A stretch of DNA of 6,761 nt from Cyanobacteria bacterium UBA8803 (GTDB lineage Bacteria; Cyanobacteriota; Cyanobacteriia; Cyanobacteriales; Coleofasciculaceae), in assembly GCA_003505715.1 (NCBI GenBank), contig DNXU01000361.1, positions 979-7,739 of the forward strand. The letters are read 5' to 3'. A model generated the notes under the pieces. That model was not told the origin of the DNA. It worked only from the letters and a program-made list of their open reading frames with translations, and searched no databases. Below, one piece after another: positions 6,033-6,761 of this stretch; positions within the stretch are counted from its first letter, which is position 1; each line of letters starts with the position of its first letter. The position numbers and the translations under genes are program-made.

Positions 6033-6154
6033 GGCTCTCCCGTACTGATGGTGGAAAACGGTATTTTTGGTGATTGGTAATGGGTAATTCCTGACCCAGT
6101 AAGCATTTGGTTGTATAAATTAGTTTTTCTTATCACCATATCTCCGGGAGAGCC
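6033..6154. repeat. 122-bp segment bounded by a perfect 10-bp inverted repeat
   Basis: GGCTCTCCCG (6033-6042) and CGGGAGAGCC (6145-6154) are exact inverse copies. The right copy touches the stop codon of the receiver gene (TGA at 6157-6155). The interior holds three diverged heptads. No clear target-site duplication flanks the arms. It could be a small MITE-like insertion or the base of a long RNA stem after the receiver gene. On the minus strand, T6 follows the distal arm after ~10 nt, so a role in transcript termination is also possible. Confidence 0.4.
6069..6089 (+). repeat. Three diverged heptad units
   Basis: GGTGATT (6069-6075), GGTAATG (6076-6082) and GGTAATT (6083-6089) are adjacent and of the same type and orientation as the arrays at 905-932 and 4020-4054. 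They lie inside the 122-bp inverted-repeat segment. Confidence 0.7.
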
Positions 6155-6580
6155 TCAGTAACCAGCCTTTTGTAGCGCTGTGACTAAATCTCGCGAACTA
6201 AACGGCTTAGAAATGTAGTCATCCATTCCTGCCTCTAGGCATTTTTCCCGATCGCCGCGTAGGGCATAAGCGGTGAGAGCAATAATCCGGGGGCGTTCGT
6301 TGGCAGACCATTCCTGACAGATATGGCGAGTAGCCGTTAAACCATCCATTTCGGGCATTTCCACATCCATGAGTACGACATCATAGGGTTGACGGTGCAG
6401 GGCTTGTAAAACTTCCACACCATTAACAGCTAGATCAGCTCGATATCCCAGTTTCCGTAGCACGATCAAAGCCAACTTCTGGTTCACCCGATTGTCTTCA
6501 GCAAGCAGAATCCTTAGTTGGTTCGGTTCCTGTGCTAAGGACATAGTATCCATAGTTATATCGTTGGGTGCATGTGTCAC
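6155..6580 (-). CDS. Stand-alone receiver protein of hybrid-kinase type
   Basis: A receiver domain of about 120 residues with no output domain. Numbered from the GTG at 6580, it has acidic residues Glu28-Asp29 (LLAEDN), phosphoacceptor Asp72 (VVLMDVEMPEMDG), Thr103 (IALTAYAL) and Lys125 (ISKPF), so it should be phosphorylatable. The RVNQKLA and MDGLTATRHI signatures are those of receivers at the C terminus of hybrid kinases, here as a separate gene. It may be a phosphorelay intermediate or a part left from a larger kinase. The start is uncertain. GTG at 6580 has a purine-rich AAAGG directly before it and lies inside a small hairpin (6566-6582). ATG at 6553 (MDTMSLAQ) or 6544 would leave the whole domain intact and is at least as likely. 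A TAA lies two codons upstream of the GTG, so the frame does not extend further. Confidence 0.88.
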   Translation of the reverse strand: MTHAPNDITMDTMSLAQEPNQLRILLAEDNRVNQKLALIVLRKLGYRADLAVNGVEVLQALHRQPYDVVLMDVEMPEMDGLTATRHICQEWSANERPRIIALTAYALRGDREKCLEAGMDDYISKPFSSRDLVTALQKAGY

Positions 6581-6731
6581 CCTTTATTTTCTGTGTCAGG
6601 CCGCTATTGAGACATACGCCACATTGCGGAACTTTATAAGTTAAATAGGCTGCCAACTTCAGAGGAATTACAGTTCCCAGAGAAGTTTTTGACATCTTCT
6701 CCCCCAACTTTCCCACCTTTCCTACTTTCCT

Positions 6732-6761
6732 GGGTGAAAGGGTGAGGGGGTGAGGGAGTGA
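6732..6761 (+). repeat. G-rich octamer repeat at the window edge
   Basis: GGGTGAAA (6732-6739), GGGTGAGG (6740-6747) and GGGTGAGG (6748-6755) are adjacent and a further GAGTGA follows to the edge, so the array may continue. The spacer 6581-6731 upstream of the receiver gene shows no convincing gene; it must contain that gene's promoter. The sequence TGTGTCA is repeated directly at 6573-6579 and 6592-6598, close to the start codon. Confidence 0.6.

Larger units (their letters stand above)
5674..6154. other. Gene-free, partly very AT-rich stretch of 481 bp
   Basis: No intact gene is supported here. Going rightwards: the promoter or leader area of the signal-peptide relic, the protein-like fragment at 5759-5878, a strongly AT-rich segment at about 5870-6020, and then the 122-bp segment bounded by inverted repeats (6033-6154). 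A minus-strand ORF at 6139-5951 runs through the AT-rich part but has no protein-like composition and overlaps the repeats, so it is not called. Confidence 0.5.

Noticed and set aside
5951..6139. 62-codon minus-strand ORF downstream of the last receiver
   Set aside because: It spans heptads and one inverted-repeat arm and then AT-rich DNA; no domain-like pattern.
6566..6590. Plus-strand intrinsic terminator (GGGTG/CACCC followed by TTTATTTT)
   Set aside because: The stem is only 5 bp and no plus-strand gene ends before it.
6498..6716. 72-codon minus-strand ORF upstream of and overlapping the receiver
   Set aside because: It overlaps the receiver's coding start in another frame and shows no recognisable family; a chance ORF is more likely.

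Overview
The window looks like chromosomal DNA of a cyanobacterium, most likely a filamentous one. The evidence is three HIP1 octamers (GCGATCGC), several arrays of 7-bp tandem repeats of the GGTRATK type that are common in filamentous cyanobacteria, and gene content that fits: cobN, a CikA-type clock kinase, orphan receivers, and the relic of a secreted protein with a cyanobacterial signal peptide.

Layout. Positions 1-1533 (minus strand) hold the N-terminal third or so of cobN, the large subunit of cobaltochelatase. Its reading frame breaks at a heptad repeat array at 905-932, and the conserved protein resumes at once in another frame and stays open to the window edge. A 100-bp divergent spacer separates it from a 790-residue hybrid sensor kinase on the plus strand (1634-4006). 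Its order (N-terminal domain, phytochrome-type GAF, HisKA/HATPase, degenerate receiver) matches CikA, the kinase that connects the KaiABC clock to its output. A heptad array follows, then a small dimeric alpha/beta-barrel (ABM-like) protein at 4113-4433 with a good ribosome binding site. The next 316 bp carry a nested hairpin and a terminator-like hairpin. A single-domain response regulator (4750-5115, plus) converges with a 59-residue coiled-coil ORF (5134-5313, minus).

From 5314 to 6154 there is no intact gene. This stretch holds a decayed signal-peptide gene start (5574-5673, minus) with a one-base frameshift, a short protein-like open fragment (5759-5878, minus), a heptad array, and a 10-bp perfect inverted repeat (6033-6042 / 6145-6154) ending against the stop codon of the last gene. 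That gene (6155-6580, minus) is a stand-alone receiver of the type usually found at the C terminus of hybrid kinases. The right edge is low-complexity octamer repeat.

Functionally, the common theme is two-component signalling: one kinase with its own receiver and two separate receivers without output domains. Nothing in the sequence proves that they share a pathway. cobN (cobalamin synthesis) is only a divergent neighbour. I see no clearly new multi-gene system. The most notable signals are the repeat-associated frameshift in cobN, the unannotated 59-residue ORF, and the remains in 5.3-6.2 kb.
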